Below the pieces are notes generated by a model, which was not told the DNA's origin, ran no database searches, and saw nothing but the letters and a program-made list of their open reading frames with translations. Below, piece after piece: positions 1-11,604 of a DNA stretch of 64,000 bases (within the stretch, counting starts at the first letter, position 1; every line of letters begins with the position of its first letter). The stretch is from the NCBI RefSeq assembly GCF_008831285.2, contig NC_045138.2, positions 16,339,934 to 16,403,933 of the forward strand. The letters run 5' to 3'. A program made the translations under genes and the position numbers. This DNA comes from Nymphaea colorata (Eukaryota; Streptophyta; Magnoliopsida; Nymphaeales; Nymphaeaceae).

Positions 1-78
1 AAAAGTTTCTTATTCCACAACAATGAAAGCACTTTTTCATTCTTTCATATATTGTGAGGGGATTCGGCTTGGAAAACA

Positions 79-109
<31 letters not shown>

Positions 110-618
110 TACAACAGCACAATGTGGCCCTAATTTTTTTTGTGTGACAATAGGTGAGTAAATAAAGGAAAAAATATCATGTTCGGATAAGTGAATGGTT
201 AACGATCTTTTACCAGGCAAAGAGGCTCATGTGCACCCCAATACTGTAGAGGCAGCGAGGAATGGTTGAAGTCATTTTCATTGTCTTCAATTCAACTAAA
301 CCTAGTTGTATATACAATAGTGATGCATGAGTTTTCATGTGTCTAAAATACCTTTAGTTTACATGAAAAAAAAAATTTGTAAAAACAAAATAAAATATAA
401 AAAATACGTTTTTAATAAATTAACAAAATATCCTTCGTTCTTTTTAAGTGCAGACATTCTGCCAAGTGCACCTAGCTTCCTCTTTAATTCAACGGTCTGT
501 AATTTACCCATAGCTGAGCAATAATGAGGGGAGGATTTTACAAAGAAGACGTTGAAAGGAAAAGGCCCAAATTCGGAAAATGACTAATTTGGTGGGTTAA
601 ATCTGAAAAGTGTTCCTC
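1..618. other. Upstream intergenic DNA of the first BAHD gene
   Basis: AT-rich spacer with no convincing coding region. It contains an (AT)n microsatellite at about 79-103. The short open frame at 327-524 is Lys/Phe-rich low-complexity translation and is not supported as a gene. Confidence 0.6.
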
Positions 619-626
619 TATATAAA
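619..626 (+). promoter_or_regulatory. TATA box of the 712-2010 BAHD gene
   Basis: TATATAAA lies 86 bp upstream of the ATG at 712. That spacing leaves a 5' leader of about 60 nt. The same octamer sits about 100 bp upstream of both type-B paralogues, which supports a functional role. Confidence 0.65.
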
Positions 627-711
627 CAACAGGTATGCACCCCAGCTACCGCACAGCCACCTTCACTTCTCGACCTCTTCCTACCGCTGGTCCTAAACGA
701 AAGAAGAGAGA

Positions 712-2010
712 ATGAAGATCAAGATAGAGAGTTCCAAACTCGTGAAGCCAAGCTACGAGTCCCCAACCCACCCTGCAACCGACGTCCTCATCCCTCTCAG
801 CCTCTTCGACGCCGTCACCTTCGACACCCACGTCGGCGGCCTCTACGTCTACCGGCCGCCCACCCCGCCGAACCGAGTGATCGAGCAGGGCCTGCGCAAG
901 GCCCTTGTAGAGTACAGGGAGTGGGCCGGCCGCTTCGTCTACGACGCCGACGACCGCCGCTGCATCATTCTCAACGACGAGGGTCTGCCCTTCGTCGAGG
1001 CCAGCTCGGAGTACCCCCTCGGCAGCATCCTGGACGAGCCCTCGCCCCATCACCTCGACCTGCACCCGTCCCTCGATGCCCCCGACTTCCTAGCCCAGGT
1101 GCAGCTCACCCGGTTCGCTTGCGGCACCCTCGTGGTGGCCTTCACCAGCAACCACATGGTCGCAGATGGGTTGGCTACCAGCGGCTTCATCGTTGCCTGG
1201 GGCCGAGCCACCCGCGGCCTCCCCATGGACCCTCTTCCGCTGCACGACCGCTCCATATTCGTCCCCCGCGACCCTCCCCGCTTCCAGTTCCAGCACCGAG
1301 GGGTCGAGTACGTCGACCGCCGGGCCACCACCAAACACTCGGACCCCGAGGACACCATAGTCGTTCACAAGGCACGCTTCCCCCATGACTTTGTAGCGAA
1401 GCTCAAGTCCGAGGCCTCCGTTAACAGCCCTTATACAAAGCCTTTTACGACCTTCGAGTGCGTTATGGCTCACCTTTGGAGGAAGATCACCAGCGCCAGA
1501 GGACTGAGCGGGAAGGAGACGACCAAGGTGAAGATTGCGGTGAACGGGCGCAGCAGAGTGAGCAACCCGTCGGTGCCCATGAGGTACTTCGGCAACGTGG
1601 TGCTGTGGGCTGTGCCGCAGTCCAGGGTGGAAGACCTGTTGGCCAAGCCGGTGGATCATGCAGCGGCGCTCATTCACGATGCCGTTGCTCGGGTGGACGA
1701 CGACTACTTCAGGTCCTTCATCGACTTCTCGAGCTCCAAGGAGAAGATGGAAGGGCTGGTGCCGAGCGCGGACGAGGAGGAGATGGTGCTGAGCCCGGAC
1801 CTGGAGGTGGACTGCTGGCTGAAGTTCCCTTACTATGGCTTGGACTTCGGTGCCGGGAGCCCTTACCTCTTCGTGCCTTCGCATCTGCCGGTGGAAGGGC
1901 TGCTGATCATCGTGCCTTCTTTGGCCGGCGTTGGTGATATTGACGTCTACGTTCCCCTCTTTGAGAAGAATGTGGACTCCTTCAAGAGTGGCCTGTTTTC
2001 ACTGGATTAG
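712..2010 (+). CDS. BAHD acyltransferase, agmatine/tryptamine hydroxycinnamoyltransferase-like (type A)
   Basis: Intact single-exon gene of 432 codons, the usual BAHD length. BAHD enzymes are soluble cytosolic monomers that transfer an acyl group from CoA to an amine or alcohol. The catalytic HxxxD motif is HMVAD at residues 148-152. The structural DFGWG motif appears as DFGAG at 378-382. The N-terminal MKIKIESS and the block YREWAGRF near residue 68 match the agmatine coumaroyl-/tryptamine hydroxycinnamoyl-transferase group as I know it; the exact acceptor is inference. The ATG at 712 is the first after the TATA box at 619 and aligns with the starts of the paralogues. There is no signal peptide or membrane segment. 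The last 102 codons are repeated almost unchanged at 20,153-20,457. Coding DNA is strongly GC-rich against AT-rich flanks. Automatic pipelines would probably label it 'shikimate O-hydroxycinnamoyltransferase-like', which I think is less precise. Confidence 0.93.
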   Translation: MKIKIESSKLVKPSYESPTHPATDVLIPLSLFDAVTFDTHVGGLYVYRPPTPPNRVIEQGLRKALVEYREWAGRFVYDADDRRCIILNDEGLPFVEASSEYPLGSILDEPSPHHLDLHPSLDAPDFLAQVQLTRFACGTLVVAFTSNHMVADGLATSGFIVAWGRATRGLPMDPLPLHDRSIFVPRDPPRFQFQHRGVEYVDRRATTKHSDPEDTIVVHKARFPHDFVAKLKSEASVNSPYTKPFTTFECVMAHLWRKITSARGLSGKETTKVKIAVNGRSRVSNPSVPMRYFGNVVLWAVPQSRVEDLLAKPVDHAAALIHDAVARVDDDYFRSFIDFSSSKEKMEGLVPSADEEEMVLSPDLEVDCWLKFPYYGLDFGAGSPYLFVPSHLPVEGLLIIVPSLAGVGDIDVYVPLFEKNVDSFKSGLFSLD

Positions 2011-2457
2011 GAGTGAACATCAAATGTCGTCGTTCTTATCTCGAGAGAAAGACTCCGGTGACACTATGTACTTGATAATGATGTTCCTAGTTTCATTTCT
2101 TAACCTTTTTTTTTCTTTTTCTTGTGTTTTTAATATATCATCACCTTCCAATACTGCAAGCCAGCGGTTAGCCGGATGACGTTTACATTAGGGGCGTGTT
2201 TATTTAATCTGATCCCGGATAGGGAGATCGGAAGTAAAACAAATGACGGATTTCTATTTTATAGATTTCAAATCCATGAGAGCTGGAATCCATGAATTAG
2301 AGACGGAACCACAGACTGCTTAATTATTGGGCTCAGCCAGACTATCAACTTCATACTTAGTTATTGTTTCAAGTCAAACCATCAACTTCATACCCAGTTT
2401 GATGTCTATTCTTATTTGAATAATATCTCATAAACACATATAGATGTATCAAATGTT
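2011..2457. other. 3' flank of the type-A BAHD gene, duplicated downstream
   Basis: The first 300 bp after the stop codon are nearly identical to 20,458-20,770. The differences are a few substitutions, T-tract length and a 12-bp insertion in the second copy. Beyond about 2,310 the match to unit B becomes patchy. No clear canonical poly(A) signal was seen; an AT-rich stretch at about 2,129-2,142 is the likeliest 3'-end region. Confidence 0.5.
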
Positions 2458-2588
2458 TCTAAAAAGAGTCATTAGTTGCATACAAAAAGTTTTTAAGGAA
2501 GCCTTCGGCAATGCATATATATATATATATATGCATTGCCGAAGGCTTCCTTATAAACTTTTGGATGCAACTAATGACTCTTTTTAGA
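2458..2588. repeat. Near-perfect palindrome with a TA-rich centre
   Basis: Inverted repeat with arms of about 63-68 bp (about 2,458-2,525 and 2,526-2,588) meeting in an (AT)n tract. The arms both contain the sequence GAAGCCTTCGGCAATGC or its complement and differ at only a few bases. The unit B counterpart (about 21,575-21,665) keeps the left half plus the AT tract but lacks the mirrored right half. It may be a small foldback insertion or an inverted duplication made during replication. Confidence 0.75.
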
Positions 2589-2782
2589 GAGAGAAAGAGA
2601 GAGATAAATAAAATAAAAAAAAAGAGAGATTATTGTTAAATACATTCATGGAGATGGGTTGGACCCTCAATACCCAGCTGGGGCCAGTTCTTGCCTGATA
2701 AGTTTTGTTAATCAGGTCGGCTCTGTATGATGGATCAGATATCCGACTATTCATCAGGTAGTAGGCCATGTTACCTAACATG

Positions 2783-2834
<52 letters not shown>

Positions 2835-4035
2835 AATTGTGGAGAAAACAACTTAAAAGGTCGAAAGGTGGGGAGTACTTATCAAAGGTACAATTATGAA
2901 TGTACACATTTTCAGAATTCAACAAGGAATTTCTTCATGACCAAGTTTTTCTTTCTCCAATATGATGTGATGTGATCGCGATTTTTGCTTTTTGATAAGA
3001 AGTGGATTTGTGCATTTTAAATTATAAAAGACCACGTCTGAAACGGTCGACAACATACGCGAAAATGTGCGAAGCTGCGAAAAGACCGAAATACCCCCGT
3101 CAATCTAGTGTGCATTTTCCGTACGAGGCGTGAGAATCCGATTCTCACTATCCTGAACCCGGTCCATCGGAGATTTCATTCGTCCAACACCACTCTTGTT
3201 CAACCTCACATATGGAATGACACGGAATTATTTTTTCCTTTTTTAAATTTCGATGGAGGTTTTGTCCATAAACTTTTTGCTGTTTTAGGAGCCAATGATT
3301 TTTCTTTTTTAAAAAAAAAAATTATGTCTAAAAATGCTTGAACTAAAAAAAATGACAGACGTGATATTCTTTCGTATTAAGAATATCATATCATATTTAC
3401 AATTTAACTATCCAATTTAGTCCCAAAGAAAAGGATGACGACGACCATCTGTTTAGTATTTCCCACAAACTCCAATTGCTTCTTTCTACCATCTCACTTC
3501 CATACTTGGGCTTCCCATATCGTTTTGAAGGGATTCCGTTTCCTATTCTAATAATCCTTGCGATTTATAGGACGATTTCATATATTGATTACCAAACGAT
3601 GGAAGGATGCCTTGAAGAAGTTGAAGCCCTCTGTCATGTTTATAAGGTTGAAGGCTGCTTTGTCATTGAGGTGACGATAAATACACCACCCATCAACTAA
3701 AAGTATTACACATACATAGTTTGCAGTTCAATGAAATAGTGTCTACAAGAATCAAACTGATGATCGGATTTTTACCAACCAGCATAGCATCTGACCAGTT
3801 ATGCTAATCCCCTCAAAACTATAGTTTATCAAGGGGAGAAATATATCATGAAGGGGAAAAGTTAAATCTTGTAGATTTCAAACTCTGATTGCTTTATAGC
3901 AACTAAAGTAAGGTACCTCACCCCACAACAATTGGCTGAGCAAGAGGAGGGGCGGGTGCCATGCATTGAATTCTTGTTCAGTTACTAAACAGTAAATTGA
4001 GCTATGTCGTAGGATTAATGGAGGCCCGGATAAGT
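2589..4035. other. Intergenic DNA shared with unit B
   Basis: No gene seen. It contains a 48-base A homopolymer at 2,783-2,830. The part from about 3,000 onward aligns with 21,930-22,950. Short open frames at 3,108-3,341 and 3,476-3,700 are not preserved in unit B and look accidental. Confidence 0.55.
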
Positions 4036-4039
4036 AAAT

Positions 4040-4400
4040 GTAGGGATGTCAACATATCAAATTTGAATTGAATATACCTTTAATTATATTACTTTTTTTT
4101 TTATATATTCATGTACTTGGATTCAAATATGAACAAGAAAAAGTCACATTTGAATCCGAATTTGAAATCCAATTTTTACATTTGTATCTGAATCCGAATC
4201 TAAATCAGAAATTTCAACTGAATGTGACCGATTTTTAAAATGTAAGAGCATTAAATATAGCGTATTTGTTTAAAAATAAAATCTAATCCTAATCTGAATC
4301 TAATCAAATGTACATCTATATCCAAATTTGAATCCAATTACATGTCATTTCTTAAATTTTAATCTAATCCAATTTCTGAATCGAATATTACATTTTCCCC
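4040..4400. repeat. AT-rich 'GAATCCGAAT' interspersed repeat, copy 1
   Basis: Dense in degenerate GAATCC/GAATTTGAA words, bounded on the left by a GGATGTCAA-like word, with a conserved internal phrase meaning 'AAAATGTAAGAGCATTAAAT'. The same architecture recurs at 11,220-11,600, 22,950-23,345, 32,890-33,345 and 48,230-48,650. It is a dispersed repeat family of unknown class with no coding capacity visible. Confidence 0.6.
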
Positions 4401-4440
4401 GTGTCCGACTTTTTCAAAACGGTTTTATATAATATCTAAT

Positions 4441-4680
4441 TCAAGTCAAATATTTTGGCATCCTTAAATAAATGTGAAAGGAAGATTCATTCGTGACAGC
4501 ACCTTGGTGGGTGGCGAAGGCCGGAGAAAAGCAAATATGCACGGTAGAAATGTAAAGGCTGGGAAAGGATTTGAATAAGGTACAACTATTATCATATTCA
4601 ACCGACCACAGTTTTATATTGTTTTCAATTTGTTTATATGACTCGGATCTAGCGCAGCCCCTTAACTGGAAAGTATTCAT
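4441..4680 (-). other. Small open frame preserved in both duplication units, 79 codons
   Basis: A 79-codon open frame on the - strand keeps its ATG, its stop and most residues in the second unit (23,351-23,590). I recognise no family, signal peptide or motif. Overall DNA similarity of the two units may be enough to explain preservation, so this is a weak candidate only. Confidence 0.15.
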
Positions 4681-4699
4681 GCCCTGACCACGTTGATAA

Positions 4700-6930
4700 C
4701 GTCCTGCATACGATTTATTGTTGTTGGCATGTTTCGAAATCGGTCGACGACAGATAGTCGCGATGGGGAGAGCTGCCTAATATAAAAGTCCTTTTATCAA
4801 TTCAACGTCACAGGTGCTATAATTTTGTATACGGCACATAACCTAATGAAAAATCATGATCAGAAGGTCATCATCTGAAAAGATGATCAAAACATATATT
4901 ATAGATGCAACACGGACAGTTGAAGATGCGGACAACAATCAACATCATGCTGGAATATATTTCTGATTATCATAAGTGGCGCTGGGTTGGCCGTAACACA
5001 AGTGATTAAACCAGTTCCAAAACTTCCTGTTCTCTTTTTTGTCTATTGTAAACTTTAAGCTTGGTAGAGGTCTGATCAGTTTGTTTATTGGGTAAATAGA
5101 ATGGATCTCTGGCCTTCCATTTCTGGGATATGGTCATCCAGTCGATTTGCTGTTGGGATGGAGATATTCGAAGTATAGTTTACAAGGTGAAGATCAAAGA
5201 GATCCAGTGTCATTTTGCAGGCAACAGGTTGATGCCGGCCCTATACTCAGAAATGGGAGGCTTCGGACTTGCTCTTGGGCTTTGTTCACTGCTTTCATAA
5301 GTTTCCCGGTTCGCCGTGGGAATGGATCTCTCTGTAATTAGTTTTTTGTCTTGATTCTTTTCCTTTTCTGTTATAATATGATTTTGTCGAACGTTCTTTA
5401 ATTCTCTTCTAACAAATAAGGTGGTGGGGAGACCTTCTTCCAGCAGCATTGCGGAATTGAAAATTAGAAAGCGAACTTTCTTTTATATTAAGAATATACA
5501 TCAGATTCGAGGATATTTGAGATATTGATATCTTTTAACAACAAAACTTAGATTCTTTTTTAAAGAAGCATGATTAATCGTAATACAAATCTGAAATCCA
5601 ATGTGTCATACTCGGGGGAACTGATCGACCGAAGTAGCCCTCCTTCCTTTCTCCCAGTTATAAAACAGGGATGTGTGCGCAACTCGATCTCTTTTCTCTT
5701 GTAGATAAAAGGACTCTGCTAAGTTGAAGGACAATGGGAAGGAGATGTTATGTCATGTGAAAGGACAATTTAGCAGAGAACAGGTCAACAATATGCGTTT
5801 TCTGAGCTAGTGTGTGTATTACACCCATCTTGGTCGTTGTGACTTCCCATGTCCATGAAAACTTAATCTCTCGAGTATACATTCTGCTTCATGTCGGCTT
5901 TATATGATCCTTAGCTACGTAACAATACCAAGTAACGAAGCAAGTAAAATAAGGGGGGAAGAGTCAATAATCTTGGTCAACAAGCTCAGGAACAACCGAT
6001 TTAACAGAAAATTCGAGGGAATTGAAAAGCCGTAATAATGTGAAACTTGCTGTTTTATGTTGGAAAATAATGTGAAAATAATGTGAATACTTTATGGTAT
6101 TCAAGTCAATTACCCAATACTACAAGGCAAAGGAAAAGAGGGGACTTTCCAGCCTCTTTTCCCGACAGCAGGTTGTTAAATCTCTGGTTCAGCCGGAATA
6201 TTCTGGTCAATTAGAACAAGTCATTGAAGGTTGTAACGAGTACGAATTCGCAGAGTCTAAAACAATGGCGGACCTACTTTTGCCGCTGTTTTTCTTTGAC
6301 TGCATTTTATTGAAAGCTTGGAAGGCAAATTCCATGTTCATATTTTACGATTTTATATTCGCTTGTTTGGTGATGATGAATTTCACTTTAATGCATGGCA
6401 AATACTGGTTGTGGGTATAGTGACGATTGTGGATATAGGCTTTGTTTATGATTTTAAAATGCAAAAAAACGATAAACAAAACAAAAAAGGAAAAGAAAAA
6501 AATGAAGAATTTGGGAATAGCTTTCGAGCGAAGACTTGCAAAAGCAAACGCTATGGTTTTGATTCTAGGAAAGAACATACTGTTCATGAAGATCCAAGTA
6601 AAATCAAACCTTATTGAATGGAAATGAAAGAAGTGAAAAGACGGTCAATTAATTATTTGGAGGATATGAACGTGACAGTCGTGAATCATGCATGGTTTAC
6701 CTATGAATTGGTAGCAATAATTCTTTGAAAAATATTTGTTTAAACTAATTAGCGTAATAAAACCACCCATCAATCACCAAAGAAGATATTTATTAGTTTT
6801 TTTTTTTTTGTCACTGCAAATGGGCTGAGGAGAACCCTTTCGTCAATAGTGAAGGAAGAGTAAAGAATCAAAGAATAACAAAGAACATCAAAAGACAAGG
6901 CTCATCGAGCCCACAGAGACCCCTGAACTA
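4700..6930. other. Intergenic DNA shared with unit B
   Basis: No gene recognised. The block from 5,110 onward aligns with 25,280-27,060. Unit B has about 1.3 kb of extra sequence at the point corresponding to about 4,970-5,110, including the LINE remnant at 24.9 kb. The open frames at 6,094-6,420 and 6,318-6,617 are broken or absent in unit B and are not supported. Confidence 0.5.
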
Positions 6931-6932
6931 TA

Positions 6933-7355
6933 TTAAGCGAAATTAAAATCAGCAGATCCTACTAACAACATATGAACTTCATTATACAGAAATTCTTCAG
7001 AGATGGCCAATATCCCCATCACGTACGATAAGCAAGGGAATTGAGCAACATCAAAAGAACAATTGGCCATGGAATCTTGCAGCCAATTCATCCAACCAAC
7101 ATTGTTCGATCTAATCTTCAAGGCAGTGAATAGGTCAGAAACGGCAGATAGCATCCGATTTAGCAGGACATTTTCCTCAAGGATTAAATCACTCAAGGAA
7201 CAATATGTACTACTCATCCCAAATTTGCTGGTGGTCATGCCATAAGATGGCAGCATAACTTTTCTCCTCCCCACAGCTAGAGAAGAGACAATTTCTATCG
7301 TCTCCATGGCTGGAGGTATCCAAATAGGACCGAAAATTTTCAATCCCAGCCATAA
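6933..7355 (-). pseudogene. Exon-like remnant of an unrecognised host gene (unit A copy)
   Basis: On the - strand a coherent reading frame of about 140 codons begins just after a plausible splice acceptor (TTTCAG at 7,356-7,361) and runs to a stop at 6,933. Its composition is protein-like, with Leu-rich helical stretches such as SLSDLILEENVLLNRM and WMNWLQDSM. The homologous stretch in unit B keeps most of these residues but is disrupted at both ends. Further exon-like - strand frames lie upstream to about 7,620 but contain stops. I do not recognise the family. Best read as the last exon of a spliced gene trapped in the duplication; whether unit A's copy is still part of a working gene cannot be judged. 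Confidence 0.4.
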
Positions 7356-7359
7356 CTGA

Positions 7360-9350
7360 AAGGCCAAATGAGCATGAGCAGGAGCAGAACATTAATTTAT
7401 GTTTCAACATAGCTTCTACAGAGGCGTGCCAGACCAATTTATGCACCCGAGAGATGAGTCTGATTCTTCCAAACTGTAGAGATGATTACAAAAGGTCCAG
7501 ACCTTCCATAGAACAATATTGAAGCAGACCTGCCAACATGAATTCTTTTAAAAGTTCAGCAACAGGAAAAGAAAAATATTCCCTATGGGTAAACATGAGT
7601 TTCATATGAATGTACTAATTAAAAACATCAATTAAGAAAAATGTAGTAATTCAAGTGACAAATGAACTTTGTATTAAGTTCCAAACATCAACCAGTTTAT
7701 TACAACTTAAGAGAACTCGGTAATTTATAATATTTTTTTCAGCAAATTAAATAAGAATAGCAGAAGACAAAAGAACCTAGCACCTTCATTGAGGAAATTT
7801 CCTTGGTTGTTGTTATTTTGCTTAATTTCCGGCAAAATCTGCATCCTAGTTCCTTCTCATAACTTTCTGTTGGTTTTCCAATGTTGTGTATCTATTGAGC
7901 GTTTTTTTATTTTAAATATTGTGTTGAGTTTTTTGAAGCAGAATGTCAGATCATCGAAGTACTCCAAGCCTATGGGATTAAATTGCTGCTTACATTTTCC
8001 TTCATATGTTTCTTCAATTGAGTAAGTGAGCATAACATAGTTAACAATATATGACGATGGATTGACGATCTTTTAAAACAAAGTCAGAAGCATTGGCGCA
8101 GCCAGAAATTTCTGCATGGCTGGTGGGTTCTAACGATTCAAATTTTAGACCGTTAATGGGAACGAACATGTAAGTAGGAAAATGACTGAGGCCTGTGGTC
8201 AATTTCCCAAACAAGACTATATCTGCCTCATACACTGGTCAAAAGTACTAAAACATTTCAAACAATTGAATATTATATGCATGATCTCTCTCAGACACAT
8301 AATTTAGCAAACAGAAACAAGGCATTCAACTCTTACATTCTAATCTATGTGTTTTCTTGGTAGGGATTTGTTGAGAAAATTGCAAACTTTTTCAAGAATT
8401 AGTTGGTCATTTCATCACATATTCCACCACATATTTGTATACAAATAAAAACAGTATGAAAAGATAATAGATATTGGAAAAATTGTTATTAGTGATGGAT
8501 CAACTGCATCATGCGAAAATAGATTATTTTCTTAAAACCATTTTAGTTGGATTTCTAGCTACTACAACGGATCTTCCCATGTCACATTGGGCATGATCAC
8601 ACGTTTTCTTCTCATAATGACATGGCATACAATATATATCTCAGCTTCAGGAAGCAATTCCTGCATGAAGTCCCGAAGCAACCCTTTTAATACAATTTGA
8701 ACGTCGTCGTTCGACATCTCAATGAAGGATCCACGTAAGTAACCTTTTTAATACAACTAAGTGGGTGTTTGGATACTCCTGATGATCCACGGGATTGGTT
8801 TCCATTTCATGGTCCCAGCAAAACTGTGGATTTAAGAACCGTGGATTTGAAATCTATGGGCCTCGCTTGATTGATCCATATGTCAAAGAGAAAAAGGAGA
8901 GTGCTGTTTGATCGGTGAAACATACGGATTCCAAGACGTCAAAATCATGAACTCTAGGTACTTTAGAATAAGCAAAAGTAATACGCTTAAAACTAAAGCA
9001 AAGTGATTTTTAACCTTCAGTTAATATGGCTTCGTACCGAATTAATTAACAACAAACAGACTCTGGTAGTGAACCTACCTGATTATATATGCCAACAGAA
9101 CTGCACTTCGATAATATACTTTTAACCGCCAAGTTTTATTTCTTCATATACAAGCATGCCCCCTAGATAAAGATCTTGTTGCCCTCAACCGCTGGCTTGT
9201 ACCAATATAGACAAGTGGTTGCTACTTAATGAAGCTTAGAACTAAGAAGCCACCTAATTTCAGCATATAAATATTTGCTCGCACCATGATTAGCAGCTGC
9301 TCATGCTAAAAAGAATGTCCGACCTAACCCCAAACAATGTAGTAAAGGTC
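7360..9350. other. Intergenic DNA shared with unit B
   Basis: Aligns with about 27,360-30,060 and holds no gene I can support. Unit B contains about 600 bp extra opposite position 8,735. At about 8,761 a GTGGGTGTTTGGAT-like word begins a segment resembling the edge of a small hAT-type element, but no matching right end was found. Confidence 0.45.
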
Positions 9351-9354
9351 GTGT

Positions 9355-10110
9355 ACATCATAACTTGTAGATTTTATCTTGGGATTTGAGACAAAGATTC
9401 CTTGTCTGAAATGTTGTGGAAAAGACAAATTCTGGATTGCTAGGAAATTTCCACTTTCAATCTGGAGTCCCTTAGATCCAAAGAGGGGCGATTTCATGTT
9501 CTGCTAGGACAAGATTAAATCTGGCATAATTAAAGTCCCACAGCTTGTGGACTGAGGCCAAGTTGCCAGATTTCTTCTTGGACCAACCAAGGACTTCATT
9601 GTTTGCCCACAAGGATAACCATGGTAAGCACAGGCAATTCATCATGCAGAGAAAATATATCTTATGGAGTGTTTGGATGCCGCAGATCTCAGAATCACTT
9701 TCAGACCCGCCATGAAAGGGCATTCGCTAACAACAGATTTGAAATCCAAGGTGATCTCTTCTCCAGACCGCCCTGTCAGACATTAGATCCACGTGGCCAA
9801 AGTCGACCGTTTGTTTATAAGTGAGGATTTCATATCAGATCCAAAGGTTACCAAACACACCCTAACATTTCATATCATATCATATCCATTTTTTTAGATA
9901 TTCACGTATTCGGATTCAAATACAATCAAAAAGAAAAAATTGCAAACACTATATATAAAAGGAAAGCAAAAAACAACAGTTTCTCATGGATTTTCCTTAT
10001 ACTTGTTTGGAAGGAAAAATTGGACGGAAAAACTTCCAACTGCTTTACTCTACAAGTGTTTGGTTGGTGTAAGAAAAAAGGAAGTTTTGCAATACTGAAC
10101 GTTTCATGTT
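9355..10110. other. Unit A-specific insertion
   Basis: The flanks match unit B at about 30,060-30,110, where this roughly 750 bp is missing. It contains the MITE-like element at 9,666-9,862. Open frames here are short and unrecognised. Confidence 0.5.
9666..9862. mobile_element. Small TIR element (MITE-like), possibly hAT group
   Basis: The left end reads GGAGTGTTTGGATGCC and the right end is the imperfect complement of it (GGTTACCAAACACACCC), giving about 200 bp with no coding capacity. GGTGTTTGG-type ends are common in plant hAT-like MITEs. No clear target-site duplication was identified, so the exact ends are uncertain. Confidence 0.4.
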
Positions 10111-10289
10111 CTTGTGTGCGTGACATAGTAAAAGAAGGAAGATGTTTTTTTAATTTAAAAAAACATGTCCTTTGTAATCATTTTTTTTTCTATTTTATTT
10201 TTATCTTATCAAAAAACTTTTTTTAATTTGTCATTAATTATACTGGTGCACTAAATTTCGTACACCAACCGGTGGCCAAAAGATGACCA

Positions 10290-10341
10290 GTTCAATGCGT
10301 TATATATATATAATATATGTATATATATATATATATATATA
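10290..10341. repeat. (TA)n microsatellite
   Basis: Interrupted TA dinucleotide tract; the unit B counterpart at about 30,209-30,240 is of different length. Confidence 0.8.
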
Positions 10342-10344
10342 AAA

Positions 10345-11215
10345 TTTGAAAATTACTCTTACTGAGTTCACATTATAAAGGATCCTCCAAGAACAACAAA
10401 AGAAAAGCAAGTTGACAACTTGCTGGGTATAAAAATGACAGCGAGTGATGATCAGTTACCTGTAGTCGTTTTGTCCTATACTGACAGTATGCCAACCGAG
10501 AAGCGTGTAGAAGCAGCAGTGTTTGCATCGACAGCATCACAGGCCGAGCCAGGGGTGGAGCCAGGAATTTCTTTAAGAGCGGGCCGACAGTCCAACCTCT
10601 TGATTTTGATAGGGCCAAATTGAATTCAAATCCAAAAAATACATTATGCAATTAAAAAATTATATTTTTTTCAATATATTTTTTTTTCATTGACCAGAAT
10701 GTACTTAAAAAAGTTTTACAATCAACACCAGAATGTACTTAAAAAAGTTTTACAATGTTGATGCCAAAATGATGCAATGAACACTTGTTTTATTTCTGAC
10801 GTCGATGTGACTTGTGACCAAAATGAAGCGTTGTCTTCATCGTAAAGCATGGTGCTAGCTCGGATTTTTTCCTTCATTTTTCCTTTTACAGACAAGGAAA
10901 CAAATTAAGTTAATTGTACAATGTTGTCAATGGAAGAAGAGATATTCTAATAAGTAGTCAATGTGATTGTGTATAAAAATAAAGTAGAGAATTTCTCATT
11001 CGAGCAACTTGCTAGCTCTGGAGTTATTATTGTACCGGGTTCTTCGAGAAGTAGGCCATGGCAGCCCAGAAGAGGTTCATACGACTGGGCCCTCACAGAG
11101 TTGGTGGAGTCTCCTAGTCTAATTCAAATTGACGCTTTTCTTTGGGAGGCAGCCTAAGAAACAGGCAACCGCCAAACTAATTAATGTTACTTAGCCATAT
11201 TGCCTCCCATAGCTT
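10345..11215. other. Intergenic DNA, partly shared with unit B
   Basis: Pieces align with about 30,245-30,440 and 31,680-31,900, with roughly 1.2 kb more in unit B. No gene recognised; the open frames at 10,420-10,623 and 10,963-11,157 have no recognisable features. Confidence 0.45.
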
Positions 11216-11219
11216 ATCG

Positions 11220-11600
11220 TATATTTACATATTCAGATTTAAATTTGGAGTCAAATACAAATAAAGAAAAAATTCATATGTGAATCTGAATCCAAAATCA
11301 GATTTCATGATCTGATTCAGATCCGATTTCTATATTCATACTCAAATCCAAATCCAAATTTTGCCAAAATTTTCAAAATGTAAGACCACTAAATATAAGA
11401 TATTTGTCTAAAAATAAATCTCATCCAAATTAATATCTGAGTCAGATTTGACATTTATGTATATCTGACTTTGAATCCCATTGACTCCAAATTTGAATCC
11501 GATCGAATGTCCTGCATTAAACCTAAATCCGATCCAATTTATGAAATGAGATATCAAAAGTTTTGTCATATCTCAGATCAATTGAGCTGGATATCTGATT
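11220..11600. repeat. AT-rich 'GAATCCGAAT' interspersed repeat, copy 2
   Basis: Same word composition as copy 1 at 4,040 but on a more diverged branch. It aligns directly with 32,920-33,345 of unit B. Confidence 0.55.
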
Positions 11601-11604
11601 TGAA

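Noticed and set aside
1090-1884. Long - strand open frames opposite the BAHD genes (also 13,199-13,837, 13,862-14,527, 35,139-35,768, 51,372-52,028)
   Set aside because: They lie antisense to GC-rich genuine genes, mirror each other only because the genes are paralogous, and encode His/Arg/Val/Gly-rich sequence without domains.
2584-2925. - strand open frame with a poly-Phe run
   Set aside because: It is a translation of the 48-base A homopolymer and its flanks.
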